Below are positions 11,465 to 22,124 of a stretch of 64,000 bases of DNA, in pieces. A program made the position numbers and the translations under genes. The notes under the pieces are model-generated. The model was given only the letters and a program-made list of their open reading frames with translations. It made no database searches and was not told where the DNA came from. Source of the DNA: Cryphonectria parasitica EP155. Its lineage: Eukaryota > Ascomycota > Sordariomycetes > Diaporthales > Cryphonectriaceae. Position 1 is the first letter of the stretch; each line of letters starts with the position of its first letter. Location: positions 2,012,068 through 2,076,067 of the forward strand of contig NW_024468910.1 in NCBI RefSeq assembly GCF_011745365.1. The letters run 5' to 3'.

Positions 11465-11944
11465 CTTGTTTCTTCTTAGTTCAGTTCTCAGTATGAAGAC
11501 AGCAGCTCAGTATAGCTTTCGAGATCTCGAGATTGAATCATTCGAATAGCTATAGTTGCATCTCATCGAGATATATATTGCTCTTTTCAGCCAGAAGATC
11601 AAGCAATTCCTATTGTTCGAAGTATCAGCATCTGATACAGCTAAGGTTGATAAGAAGGATAGGTTTAGAGCATACAGCTAGATGAAATAGCAGAAGCTTT
11701 GTTTGATCAGTGCAGTCCTGCTTAATGAAGATACTCTCTGTGATAATCCATCGCTTTCGAAGCTTTTGAGCATAGTCCGGAGTGATATTTACGCTGGTGG
11801 CGATATCTTTGTTGGAAAAGCCACCCTCGAGCAGGCTGGTGATGATGGAGCGGTTTCCATCGCTAAGCTGTGGGCCAGGCATTAGTCCTAATAAGGCCTA
11901 ACTACTATCATTCGATTAGCGATACTCGATTTTGGTACACTGAA
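11465..11944 (-). pseudogene. Tc1/mariner transposase N-terminal relic
   Basis: On the minus strand from ATG 11882 the protein starts MPGPQLSDGNRSII and continues with a helix-turn-helix (GGFSNKDIATSVNI, then QKLRKRW), the usual N-terminus of Tc1-like transposases. A second recognisable piece, LLDLLAEKSNIYLDEM, lies at about 11540-11590 with stops nearby, and corresponds to the region just before the catalytic domain. The sequence is then cut by the 3' LTR of the Ty3 element. The end outside the gene, around CAGTGTACCAAAATCG on the minus strand next to TA at 11945-11946, may be the terminal repeat. The catalytic half is not found on the other side of the Ty3 element. Confidence 0.6.
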
Positions 11945-12098
11945 TAGCTTCAAAGCCGGACAGCGAGGGTGGGGGGCAGCTAGGCGAGGAAGTTCTTCAA
12001 AAGTCGAAGCAAAAAAAGGGCGTTTTCACGAGCCCATAAATCACACGCGTTTTGGGTGGAGAAGTTGGGAAGTGCAAAAATAAAGCGGGTCCGTTCAC

Positions 12099-12433
12099 CT
12101 GAATGGAATGGGGTGTATGCCTAGAAATCGGGCACTGAAGCGGTACGGAAAGGCTCTGCCAGCTTGCTGTAGTCGTCTGCAGAGGTCTTCTCCGGGAACC
12201 CGCGTATTGACTGTAATTGTGACTGTGACGCTGGAGTCGCGCTGGTTCCGAACAACAGAGCGTCGTGTCGACGTCGCGATTATCTCGCGCAGGACGGGAT
12301 GGGGCTGGGCGATGCGGCCGAGGTTGTCTTCCAGGACATCTACATGGTCGAGAGGGATCTCCTCGATACGCAGCGTCAGACTCCGGTTATCGTCGAAAAC
12401 GGATGCCGGAGCCTCAGATTGAGCAAGTTCCAT
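12099..12433 (-). pseudogene. Orphan first exon of an NLR/hydrolase-type fungal protein
   Basis: ATG 12433 opens 111 codons plus two bases, ending at CAG|GTGAAC (12099/12098), a plausible donor. The product contains SLTLRIEEIPLDHVDVLEDN in its middle and FPYRFSARFLGIHPI at the end. I recall that combination from the N-terminal segment of fungal alpha/beta-hydrolase or NACHT/NB-ARC multidomain proteins. No downstream exon follows: the next sequence on this strand is the mariner relic. I therefore call it a truncated gene remnant. Assignment to that N-terminal segment is from memory of the family and is moderate. Confidence 0.45.
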
Positions 12434-12699
12434 GGCTGGATATCGTGATCTAGAACATGACGGCAGCGTGGCGGGGTGCGTTAGAGCACGTGACCGGTAA
12501 GTGCTGCAAGTACGCGCCACGAGGCTGCACGCCGGCGAGCTCACTGTTGCTAGGCTATGAGTCGATATCACCGCATCATACCGTACCGTGTACTCTAGTT
12601 CCAGGCACATGGCGTCTGTACGCTCATCCCCGTCCTTAGCCCCGCCCTTCGCGTGGGCACACCAGCTCGCGCCGGAGCTAGATGACCCGTCGACGCGAC

Positions 12700-13568
12700 G
12701 CCTGCCAGCACATCCTTGCGTCCTGCTAGAGGATCGCACAAAAGTGTGGGACTGTCTCGATGGAGAGCTCTATGCTGAGGATATGGACCGAGTCGTGTAT
12801 AGGCTCTGGTGGATGTCTAAGTAGGATAGTGTGAGTAAGTATCTCTCCTCTCTACTGCCAGCTGGTGAAGCGGCGTATAGTTGTCGTGACGGAGGATCCG
12901 AAGCTGCACTTGGTGTGGATCTACGACTGCATCTTCGTCAAGCTGCTCCTACGTTACTTGGGCTCGCATAGATTCTGGCAAGACTATCTCTGCGGCGATG
13001 GCGGGCGTACGTCACGTATCTGCAGGGCTGCTCTGGGCTATCTCCGGACGTACTGCTACTTCGTGCGGTATGAGTCTGACTTCCGCATCGCCCAGGATCC
13101 CAGCCTGTGCCTTATTCTGGCTGATGTGTCTTGGGAGTAGTTCTGCGACTTTACTACTGACCTTGCTGGTATCGCTGACTGCGACGTCTCTGTGCGCTAC
13201 GTGTATGGCGAGATCTGGCTGACGTATCTCAACTTCTACGCGTCTTTCCTACTTGGGCGGTCGCACTTTTAGCGAGTCGAGTACTAGTACGGCGCCTTCT
13301 TTGCCTGCTTCTACGGGCCTGTCCTGTTCGTGATCGGCGGTGCGTCACTTGTCTTGAGCGGACTGCAGGTTGCCGTCGCGGTCGAGCACGACAGGGTGCT
13401 GTCGTCGTCGGCGCTCTGGTTTAGCATTGCGGTCATTCTGATCTTCTGTGTTATATTTTTTTCTACTTTGCCCTTCTTCTGGTGTACAAGGTGGCTGCGA
13501 AGTGGAGGTTCGCTATTCGGGACCGCCTGAGGCTTTTGGAGGAGAGGAAGATGGAGTTGGCAGGGTGA
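12700..13568 (+). pseudogene. Fungal membrane protein of unknown function, RIP-degraded
   Basis: Coding begins near 12700 (HPCVLLEDRTKVWDCLDGEL), shifts frame by one base near 12850, and continues through VVVTEDPKLHLVWIYD, FWQDYL, AALGYLRTY, YGEIWLTYLNFYASFLLGR and FFACFYGPVLFVIGG. Two hydrophobic segments follow (about 13320-13480) and the end is RDRLRLLEERKMELAG. TAG stops at 12823, 13138, 13270 and 13288 sit where Gln or Trp is expected, and there is a second shift at the poly-T near 13460. The pattern matches a common fungal family with two C-terminal transmembrane helices that I recall as DUF6601; the name is uncertain. Function is unknown. Confidence 0.65.
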
Positions 13569-13764
13569 GCCGACGGACAGTTCCTACGATAGTCCGTATA
13601 TACAATGCCAAGTCGCCAACCGATGCCATCTACTATACGATCATGCATGCTCCCGGTTTGTGGACAGTATACGTGATTAATCAAGTGGTTGGAGTACCAC
13701 GCGTCTAGCTATAGTGGCCGGGATCTAATTCGTCATGTAGACCAACAATCTCCTCGCCATTGAT

Positions 13765-14872
13765 CTAAGCAGGGAAACCTAATACTACCTCTCTGAACCA
13801 TGGCCAGTATTCCCGTCTTGCCCACCTCTGAAGATATCGTAAAGCTGCCACAATCTTATAGATCCCAAGGGGATCAGTGGTAGAGCCTATAGGCTGTTTC
13901 GACCAGAGTGTCTGTATGGAAAGATAGTCAGGTACATTGAAATAGAAAGATTTCTTACCGAAGAACACGCCGATGCACGCCAACCTAGTCCAACGAAGCC
14001 ACAACAGTAAAGGCCTGCAGTACGTACCGTGATAGTGCCCTTGCGCGTAGTAGCAGCAAAGCTCCAGTCATTACCCTCGACGATGATGGCAGGAAGAAAT
14101 GCCAGCCTCCTATTGTCAAGTGTATCACCTGCCACCGATCTGAGAAAGTTCCACTGCGCGGTATGCCACACGCCAATCTGAAGATTGGCATTGATAAGAC
14201 CTGCCTCGGCTTTCTTAGTCTCGATGCTGAGGGCTATCGGCCTTCCACCTAAGGACTCATAAACCGTGTGATTGATCATCTGCTCGGGCAGATGGGTTCG
14301 GATCTGGTCAATTCGACGGGCGGCAGCGCTATCTCCTATCACACTCGGGTTCAGAAAGAGGCAGAAGTCGACCAGCTTCTCTGGGACATAGCCATGGAGA
14401 TATTCTCTGATTATCCTAGCGGAGTGGCTATGATCGAGTCAGGTGTCATACACCAGGAAGAGTAAGAGGCCGTACTTACCAAGCAACAAAGTCGCACCCA
14501 TGTGAGATCACATCAGGGTCAGGTCGAAGGCCCAAGGACAGTAGAGGTGCGTGTACCTCAAAGTTCCAGGATATTTCGAAGGACTTGAGGTCGAAGCACT
14601 CGCCAGCGCGACGAAGAACTCGGAGGGCCTCATCAGGCGATGGTGTATCACCCAAGTATTCATCAAGGGAAAAATAGACGTTGTTCTCGGAGAGCTCTCG
14701 GATAATTGGACTTGGATGCGCCGAGAAGCTGGCCTGCAAGTATCCGAGGCTGTCAGCTAAGAGCGATTAAAAAGAGCAAAGGACAGCTTACTCTGGAGTT
14801 CTGTGCCAAAACGCCGAAGCCTCGAGAGATCCTGCTCAGCTGTGTGCAGATGTCCGTGAGGGGTTGAGGCAT
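13765..14872 (-). CDS. PD-(D/E)XK nuclease-like domain protein, four exons
   Basis: Exons 14872-14792, 14733-14480, 14427-14028 and 13911-13765, each with GT...AG borders that keep frame, give 293 residues. Conserved segments include HSARIIREYLHGY, KLVDFCLFL, INHTVYESL, RPIALSIETKK, GVWHTAQWN and IVEGNDW, then DPLGIYKIVAALRYL at the C-terminus. They match the fungal PD-(D/E)XK-like family (the PDDEXK_12 type). Candidate catalytic residues are Asp132, Glu181 and Lys183 (the ETK motif). Members are usually longer at the N-terminus. Here a TGA lies just upstream in the same frame, so the start may be truncated or an upstream exon missed. No in-frame stop interrupts the model. Substrate and role are unknown. 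Confidence 0.66.
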
Positions 14873-16176
14873 GTCATCGTATCACAGGCGCTGTGGCATT
14901 CCATATCCGTCTTGAACCAGGCAAATCATAAGATTGAGTCGGTCAGGAAATGCCACGAATAGCAAAGATAAGTACGGTTACCAGCTAACAAGGCGTTGCA
15001 TCGTTGGTCTGGGGTCTGATCAAATCACCAGAGGCAGATGTTGATTGAGCGAAGCTGCGAAAACAGGCGAGAAGAGCGGATATGATGACAGGCTTGGAGC
15101 ATGCGCGTCAGCGGCCGCTGCAGAGACACACTCGGCACCTCTTTGGATCGTCTCAGTTACTGTACCAGAAGTGGGCTGCAATAATCACTCTCTGGTCAAG
15201 GAGGCCTCCTCGTTCCGTTATCAACGGGATGCTCGGCCCCTTGGCTAAATTTCGAGGAGACCGAAGTGTAGGAGTGGGCATCGACCGGCTACGATGACGC
15301 TTCGTGTTCTTCCCTCCTAGGTACATTAGAGGTCTGCCACGTCGTCCTCGTCGTATGTATGGAGAATACCTAGACCAACTTTCGTCTCTTGGGCCTCCTG
15401 ATTGTCGTCTTCTGGCTCGGCGAATAGCCGACAATCATAGAAGTCGAGTGGGCTCGATCCTCCATCTTGTTCCTCTATTATGCTGACAAGATCGTCTCCC
15501 TGAGCAATTGGAGACTCTGCACGTCGGTCGCGTGCTTTGGCATTGGCCATGTCGATGAAGTAGTCGCGAAACTTTTTCGCCAAGAGGCACGGCTGAGTTG
15601 CTGCCTAGGGGCGGCGGGAACCCACCAATAGGAACGCCCTACCATTCCAGGGCCTCCGAAACCTCTGATTCACGAGTGCGATAATATGAGGTCTCGGCCA
15701 CATAGATCCTAAAAAGTGTTTCAGGTTACCTTAGGCCTCTCCGACTCGTGGCGCAATCGCGACTGGTCCTATCGAAGAGTCCGGCACCAATCGCTTCCCA
15801 ACTGCATGGGCGTAGATGAGCCTCTTGTCCTAACTCTACCGCTTGAAGACCGCACGCTGAGCGACGCCGACCGTTACAACACAAGCACGCAGAGACATGT
15901 CACGAAACGGAGGAGACACGAGAAGGCATGGAAGCTACCACTCATTCATAACTACAGCTGCTTACCCTTTTGACGGGTGCGCACAGGTCTCTGCCATTCC
16001 CATACAGCCCCTCAAGACCAACGAAGTCGCGTCGTCGGTGCGATACCGTCCGAGTTGTCTGTCAGCAGCGCAGTATGTCAAACATGCCACCGGTACATTA
16101 TCCTCGACAGACGGTACATCGGTCCACCCAGCTTCAGCTCTCCACACGCGACGAGTGACCTTTTCGATCGTTGTGC
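14873..16176. other. Gap with one unassigned minus-strand frame
   Basis: A minus-strand frame at 15583-15326 (85 codons, starting MAKKFRDYFIDMANAKARDR) is rich in charged residues. It could be a lost N-terminal exon of the nuclease-like gene or an independent remnant. Nothing else here shows a domain. Confidence 0.35.
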
Positions 16177-17843
16177 TTATCTGCCGCGCCTGCCCGAGAT
16201 CAGCTGCCCGCCAGCTCGGCGGATCCATTTGTGGATGAAAAAAGAATTCGCTGCCTTGCTGTCCACCTCCTTAGACAGAGTTCTAGCCCCCCTGTGTCTC
16301 GCTTCACGGTGGTTGCCCGTGAGGGATCGTCTCAGGCTTGATGCTTCACTCTTGGCCACCTTTATCTGTGCCTCTCCCAGCGCGAAGCCTTTTGCTACCA
16401 GCTCTCCACCTCCTCTCCTTACGAGGATGAAGCAGGGCCACACGGGTGCCACGATGGCCTCGTTTCCCCTCAGCTGGCTGGCTGTGTTGCTTGAGGGCCG
16501 GGACAGCTGGGAGACAGAGCTATTCGGTGGACGGTTCGAACCAGTCTTGGGCGTCCCCGACGCCTGGTTGTTGCTGGTGGCCTCGCTGGCCGTCTCACCT
16601 GCCGGATTCGGGAGCTGCAGTAGCTCGAAGTTGTCGGGCTCATCGACGTCTAGACTCCACTCGATCTTGTCCTCCAGATGCTGTATCTCGGACCAGGTCT
16701 CGCAATACCGCGCACAGAGATCTCTAAGTGCACGTCGGAAGCCATCCCGCTTTCCGTCTGCTAACAGCGGCTGCGCGGCTGAGATGACCGCCTGAAAGAC
16801 GTCTTTCACTCGCTCCTGTCTGTTCTCCCGCTGATCCGCGCTGGTGAGAGCAGCCAGCAGTGTCGAGCGGAGAAAGGCCTCTCTCGGAGGGTCATCGCTG
16901 GCGAGTTCGCTGAGAAACTCATTCAGCTCGCCTCCATCCTCCAGGATGAAGAGCGGCTGGAGGATCTGCTCCGCCAGGTGATGACCTAGGACTGCCAGGA
17001 CGGCGGCGACGCGCATTTGCTTGGCCTGCGGCGAGTTTGATGATGGCAGGGGGATCTTGTATGGATGGGACACCGCGACATGCCCACGGAGGGCTTCCCA
17101 AGCCTTAGCGTCCTTGCCTATCTGGTCTGGCACGTCATCGCCGAAGTATTTCTTCACCATGCTGTACGCCTCTGTGAACAGACCTTGTAGCTTCGTGGCA
17201 CTGTTTGCGGCTGGTATCAGCTTCGTAGAGAAGAGGGGCTGCGCACTTACGTTTCGTCTCTCTCTGTCTCGTCTATCTTCTTCATCTGGAGCCGCCAATT
17301 GTTGATCTCATCTAGCATCTCCGTTTTCTCTCTCAACTGTTCTGCGGCAAGCTCCCTCTCGCCCCTCAGGACACTCTCATTCTTCCTGGAATCGCGAAGT
17401 TGCTCCTCCATCTGTCGCGCCTCTGCTTCGTGGGCTATGCTGTCGGCCTCGTGCTTCTTCAGAGTTTCCATGAGCGTCTTCGAATTGTCTTCTGCCTTTC
17501 TGAGACTCTCTTCTTTCTTCTGCACTGTCCCTTCAGCAGCTCTGACCAAGTCATTGACTGTCTGTATGTTCTTTCTCATTATTGCCAGCTCGTCTTCTCT
17601 CTCCCTAGCCTGTTGCTGTGCTTCATCAAGCTGCTGGCCCAGCCGGGCGATCTGCGCAATATTGACATCCTCTGTGTTCTTAAGCCTCTTGATTTCCTCG
17701 GTAAGCTCGGCATTTCGTTCCAAAACGCCGCCGATGTGGCGGTACGACGCATTCTCGCCGAGTATCCGCACCGCCTTGAAAAAGCCATCCAAGTGGGCAT
17801 TCAGCTCTGGACTTCTGAGTTCGAGCTCGTGCTGCGTCGACAT
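16177..17843 (-). CDS. Hypothetical coiled-coil protein, two exons
   Basis: Exon 1, 17843-17251, and exon 2, 17200-16177, are joined across a 50-base intron (GTAAGT...CAAACAG) that restores frame, giving 538 residues. Residues about 45-195 form a long heptad-rich coiled coil (ERNAELTEEIKRLKN onward). Next comes a globular helical part (about 200-365) with AYSMVKKYFGDDVPDQI, SNSPQAKQMRVAAVLAVLGHH and LRDLCARYCETWSEIQHLED. The tail is low-complexity and Ser/Asn-rich; the last 100 residues look less conserved and may hide another intron. I recall fungal proteins of this two-part layout without an assigned domain. It is divergent from the DUF7924-like gene, with 559 bases between the two starts. 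Confidence 0.62.
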
Positions 17844-18402
17844 ATTTCACGGGTGGCAGCACCACAGCGGATTTAACTCAATGTCGACTCGATCTGGTCA
17901 GAGACGGTGACGACGCAGCTTCATCTTGCAATCCCGAATACAGGCATGTCTCTCATCACTCGTGGCTGACCAGAGGACGGGAAGTGCGCGTATCGCGCAT
18001 AGTGAAGGCAGCCTCAAGAAACTATGCTACCCCGCTCTTGATACCATCGTCACTTCAGGACACTACCTGTTACCAAATGCCTGATAGATCTTCTGTATTC
18101 AAAGACGAGGCGAAGGTCTACGAAGGCGGGTCGTCCCGCGAGGTCCGTACTAATTAGCTTGACGCGAGTGATATCTTTGAACCCTGCATGCTTATGTAGC
18201 CGCCAGTGTCGATTCAGCTGTACCGAGTCGAGATTCTGTTTGCGAATTCCATACAGTAATGCAAGCCAATGCGCCATATGCAATGCTACCCTACCATCCA
18301 ACAATGCTCTACACTTCAGGCCTTCCCGGCCTGCTCAAATAGCAACAGCTACCCCGCGCAACCGCAGACTGTCTCCTTTTCTCCCCAACAACCCAGCCCG
18401 GG

Positions 18403-20139
18403 ATGTCTCGTTCAAGAAAAGAGTAAGTCCTGATCTTCAAAATCAGTCCGCTAACACCGCTAATCGAGAACCCACGAAGAAGGTCCACAGTCAACCGACC
18501 TCATACCAGAGCTACAGCGAACAGCTCTGTGCTTTCTTCCAGCGACGACCCAGAGGGCATCCTTCGGCGCCGCCGACGTGCGTTACGGTCGGCAAAGACC
18601 GAAGACCGAGACGTATCCCATCATCAGGGTGACAACAACAAGGCGGATCCTGAAACGCCTGAACTTCCGGAAAGTGATCCGTTGGGCGCCTTCTACGAAA
18701 GCATTCGCTATCTGTCCCCTCATTTCGCTGAATCTGAGGAATCAGATAGAGCATCCTCCGACTCTGCTGATGAGGACCCATTGGTTTCCTTGTACAAAAG
18801 CATAGGATATTTACCGCCTCTCGACGAATCGACACTTGACCTTCTTGAGCAAGTGTTGTTAGATCCCAGCATGGGTAAAACTGGTGGTCGAATCAACCCA
18901 ACAGACCAGGAGAGCTTTCGGGTGGGACTCGGGGAGCGCAACGTGGCATTGGAGCCCTATCACGATCCATACCTGGACCACATCCAGTCGCTCACTTCTA
19001 AGACACCAAAGGAGACACAGCTAGAGAAAAGACGCCATGTTCGCGCTTGGGAGCTTGACTTGCAGAAAACACGAAATGATCCCCTGGAGCCTGTCTTCCA
19101 GCGCACCATCATGATGTCAATGATCGATCGGCATCGGTTACTTTACGACAGAGAGGATGCCACCATACCCATTCTCGATTTTTCTGTTGAAAGAATCTGG
19201 AAGTGCCCTCCAATGCCATCAAGGGTTTTGTTCGATCCACAGCCAAAATGCCTCACACAACCAAAAGCGGATTTAGCCCTGGCATTTCGCCAGTTCGCAA
19301 TCTTTCAGAGACGAAGGTGGCATGATCTCCCCGATGCAATGAGGAGCTTATTATGCTACGAAGGACAAGCCACCGGGAAGGAAGTTCGTGTCCTTCACTT
19401 TATGACCATTGAGGGGAAGAACTCGTTCAAGACTCCTGATGATGAGGTTGCCTTGTCTCAGAATCTGAATAATGCCAGCCAGTCTCTACACAACATGTAT
19501 GAGTTCTTCAGAGAAGCCGGGGATGAGCATGTGCAAATTTTCTTCGAAAAGGTCAGGTTCTTCTCGTGTGTATCGACGAGCAAAGGAATCAAGATCCGTG
19601 TTCATCGGGCTTGCTGCACCCAAGACCACCAGGCGATCACACTGAACGGACAGCTTGGTGAAGTTCCTCCCATGGACTCTATAGTCGAGGGCTACCCGTT
19701 GCAGTTCGTGTTTGATGATTACTTTGAGGCTAGTGGGCCTGACTTCACAAGGGACAAAGTCGTGGGTGCTTTCGAGAAAATCATGGTCGGCTATGCGATC
19801 GGAGAGCTTTTGGGTTATCTGCGAGAGGCAGCAAAAGCAGTCGAGGCTAAATGTCTCACATACAAGCAGGATCATGGTAAGCGATTGTGGCGCGACATCA
19901 GCGATTATATGCATGGACTGCCTGTCCCACGAAATGAGCCTACCCCCTCGCTCGCCAGCCAAGCAAGCTTCTCTACTCAGGCAACTCATCGCAGATTTGC
20001 CGGGCTAGCGATGAGTTCTCAGAGGCTTGATGCTAGTCAGCCGGAATCCACTCAAGGCTCTGGTTTCTCTCTGATCGAACCCATGGTGGGTCAAGTGACC
20101 TCCAGTTTTAGTTCTAGAAAAAGGCAGCGTACCGATTAG
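18403..20139 (+). CDS. DUF7924-like PD-(D/E)XK-fold protein
   Basis: ATG 18403, a 20-base first exon, a 57-base intron (18423-18479; acceptor chosen by frame, with an alternative three bases on) and a long second exon give 559 residues. The N-terminal 100 residues are basic then acidic and disordered, with two related segments, PLGAFYESIRYL and PLVSLYKSIGYLPP. The C-terminal half resembles the fungal DUF7924 family: PKADLALAF with Asp271, HFMTIEGKN with Glu318 and Lys320, then QNLNNASQSLHNMYEFF, VRFFSCVSTSKGI and DKVVGAFEKIMVGYAIGELL. Asp plus Glu-x-Lys is the PD-(D/E)XK signature. The tail ends in a basic RKRQR, a possible nuclear signal. The frame is open throughout, unusual for this island. 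Substrate is unknown. Confidence 0.68.
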
Positions 20140-21054
20140 GGGCTTCGTTGACGGTCGAAGACGAGTCTGATATAGTTCATTGATGATAAGGATGACTGAC
20201 GGAGATATGGTGCGAGCTTCGCCAAAGTCTTGGCGCAGGATCCGAAGGTTCATCAGCTTAGAAAGGCAGCGATAACAGCCAAAGCCTTTTCGGATCGCTC
20301 TTGGAGATTTCTGCGGGCCCGAGGGGCGGGTTAATATAGCTTTGAAATGTACCACTTCTTTATCAGTAGCAGTGCCTCAAGCTTAGTGTACAGATTTAGT
20401 CCCAGGATCATTAAGCAGCTCCTCACCCAATAGAAGGGATGTGAATGCGGCGTGTAGAGCCTTGCCGGCAATCACATCAGGTATAACAAGCCGGCTGAGG
20501 TCCACCATCTCGCCTCTCACCACCACGCGCTTCTCCTATACGTTTGTCGCTCTAGCAGATCAACTAGAGAGCTATAACCCGCTTCTAAGACCTAATGATG
20601 CAGCCAATGCTGAATTTGTCAATAGAAGAAGGAACATGGACAAGCAGTCGACACTATTTCAATGCATGATCTGAAGCCACAGATAAACTACAAACGACAG
20701 TTTGATATTGTAAGGCTGCCCCGAACGTATGGTCTGATGATCTTATCTGGATGGGCATTTGGAAGGGAGCCACGACACCAATAGTGGCAATGATCCTCGA
20801 TTCACACAACAAATGTCACATGTGTTCATCAAGAGAGACGTAGTGAATCTAGGGCTCGGCGTCGCGTCTGAGTGTTAAACGAACGAGACGGGATGTTATG
20901 AAATCTCCGCTACCCGACCACCACGAGCCTTAGGATTCGATCACGGAATAGCGATAATTGAGGCCGATACCCTATACATATGTGGGTGTGCCGCGTACAG
21001 GAGAATGAGCCTGTCAAAATTATTGGTCTTTGCTCTTGACAACCCTCTCTTCTA
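20140..21054. other. Gap between the DUF7924-like gene and the zinc-finger pseudogene
   Basis: No coding sequence is recognised. A 77-codon plus-strand frame at 20441-20674 has no domain and no homology I can name. Confidence 0.5.
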
Positions 21055-22124
21055 ATGAATTCGGCCGGTCTCAAACGCAAACGGTCCTGCTCTTCCAGTG
21101 CAACGATGGACCAGGAACACTTCCCACCTAGAAGTGGAGATCACGACGATGACGGCTCCAAGACGAAGAAGCGAAGCATCTGTAACAACTGTGGCAAGGC
21201 CTTTAAGGACATCAAGACTCATATGATCACCCATAAGGATAAACGTCCCGAGAAGTGCCCTGTCAAATGTTGCCAGTATCACACGAAAGGGTTCGCGCGC
21301 AAGTACGACAAGGATCGCCATGCCGTGGCCCACTATAAAGGCACCTTGATCTGTACTTTCTGTCCCAGGCTCGGGGACCGCCATGGAGACGGCTTTCAGC
21401 CGCTCCGATGCGCTCAAGAAACATCTAGTCGCTGATCACGACGTGCAGCACGCTAGCGATGGACAAATGTTCGACGATCATGGTGGGGTGGAGACGAAGA
21501 CCGGCTGCCATGCCCCTGGGGCCTTCGGAAAGTGTGGCATTTCCTTTTCAGATCCTCAGCGCCTTTACGACCACCTAGACGACTGCGTATTACAATCCCT
21601 TCTAGAAGAGAACCCTTTCGACATCATCAATGCCCAGCGACTAGCCGAAGTGCGAAACGACGAAAATGTGCTTGAGACTCTCAGGAGGAACAACCTGCCT
21701 TCCTCCGTCACAGATCAGCACTGACTTGGAAGACGAAGAAATAGGTTATGAATTCGACAATAAAACTGATGCCTTCGCTTCTCGTCACCCGCCCACGATC
21801 TGGAACAGGAAGATGGATCCCGCCCAAAGCCTGCAACCACCAAAAGACAAGCCCAAGCGCATTAAATGCAAAAACTATCCTTCGTCCTGGGGTTACGATG
21901 CAACCCAGGTTGGAATGAAGAGAAGAGTCATGTCTATATTTAATGGCCCTATGCGGCTGGCCAAGGACGATATGATGCTTTCGACTGAACATGAGGTCCG
22001 CATCAAGCTATCTGACGGCAAGTCCTCTGTGACGGACCTGGACATCCTGACTAAGAGCCGTGCCAAGATGTTTCACGGCGCTCTCGACGACCAAAAGGAT
22101 TACGACAACTCAGGGAACCCTTAA
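21055..22124 (+). pseudogene. C2H2 zinc-finger protein with two frameshifts
   Basis: Three consecutive frames read as one protein. Frame A (21055 to about 21370): MNSAGLKRKR, then a finger CNNCGKAFKDIKTHMITH and the segment KCPVKCCQYHTKGFARKYDKDRH. Frame B (about 21375-21715): FSRSDALKKHLVADH and an atypical finger with KCGISFSDPQRLYDHLDDC. Frame C (about 21722-22124): the conserved tail YPSSWGYDATQVGMKRR, RLAKDDMMLSTEHEVRIKL. Neither junction offers a usable intron; single-base indels near 21370 and 21715 explain both. The layout matches a fungal family of C2H2 putative transcription factors with a long conserved C-terminus. A sequencing indel is the alternative. Confidence 0.7.

Noticed and set aside
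16530..16545. GGTTCGAACC, a perfect tRNA B box
   Set aside because: It lies inside minus-strand coding sequence and has no A box or cloverleaf around it.
18423..18446. 24-base intron alternative for the DUF7924-like gene
   Set aside because: Frame fits, but it is far shorter than any usual fungal intron; the 57-base choice is more likely.
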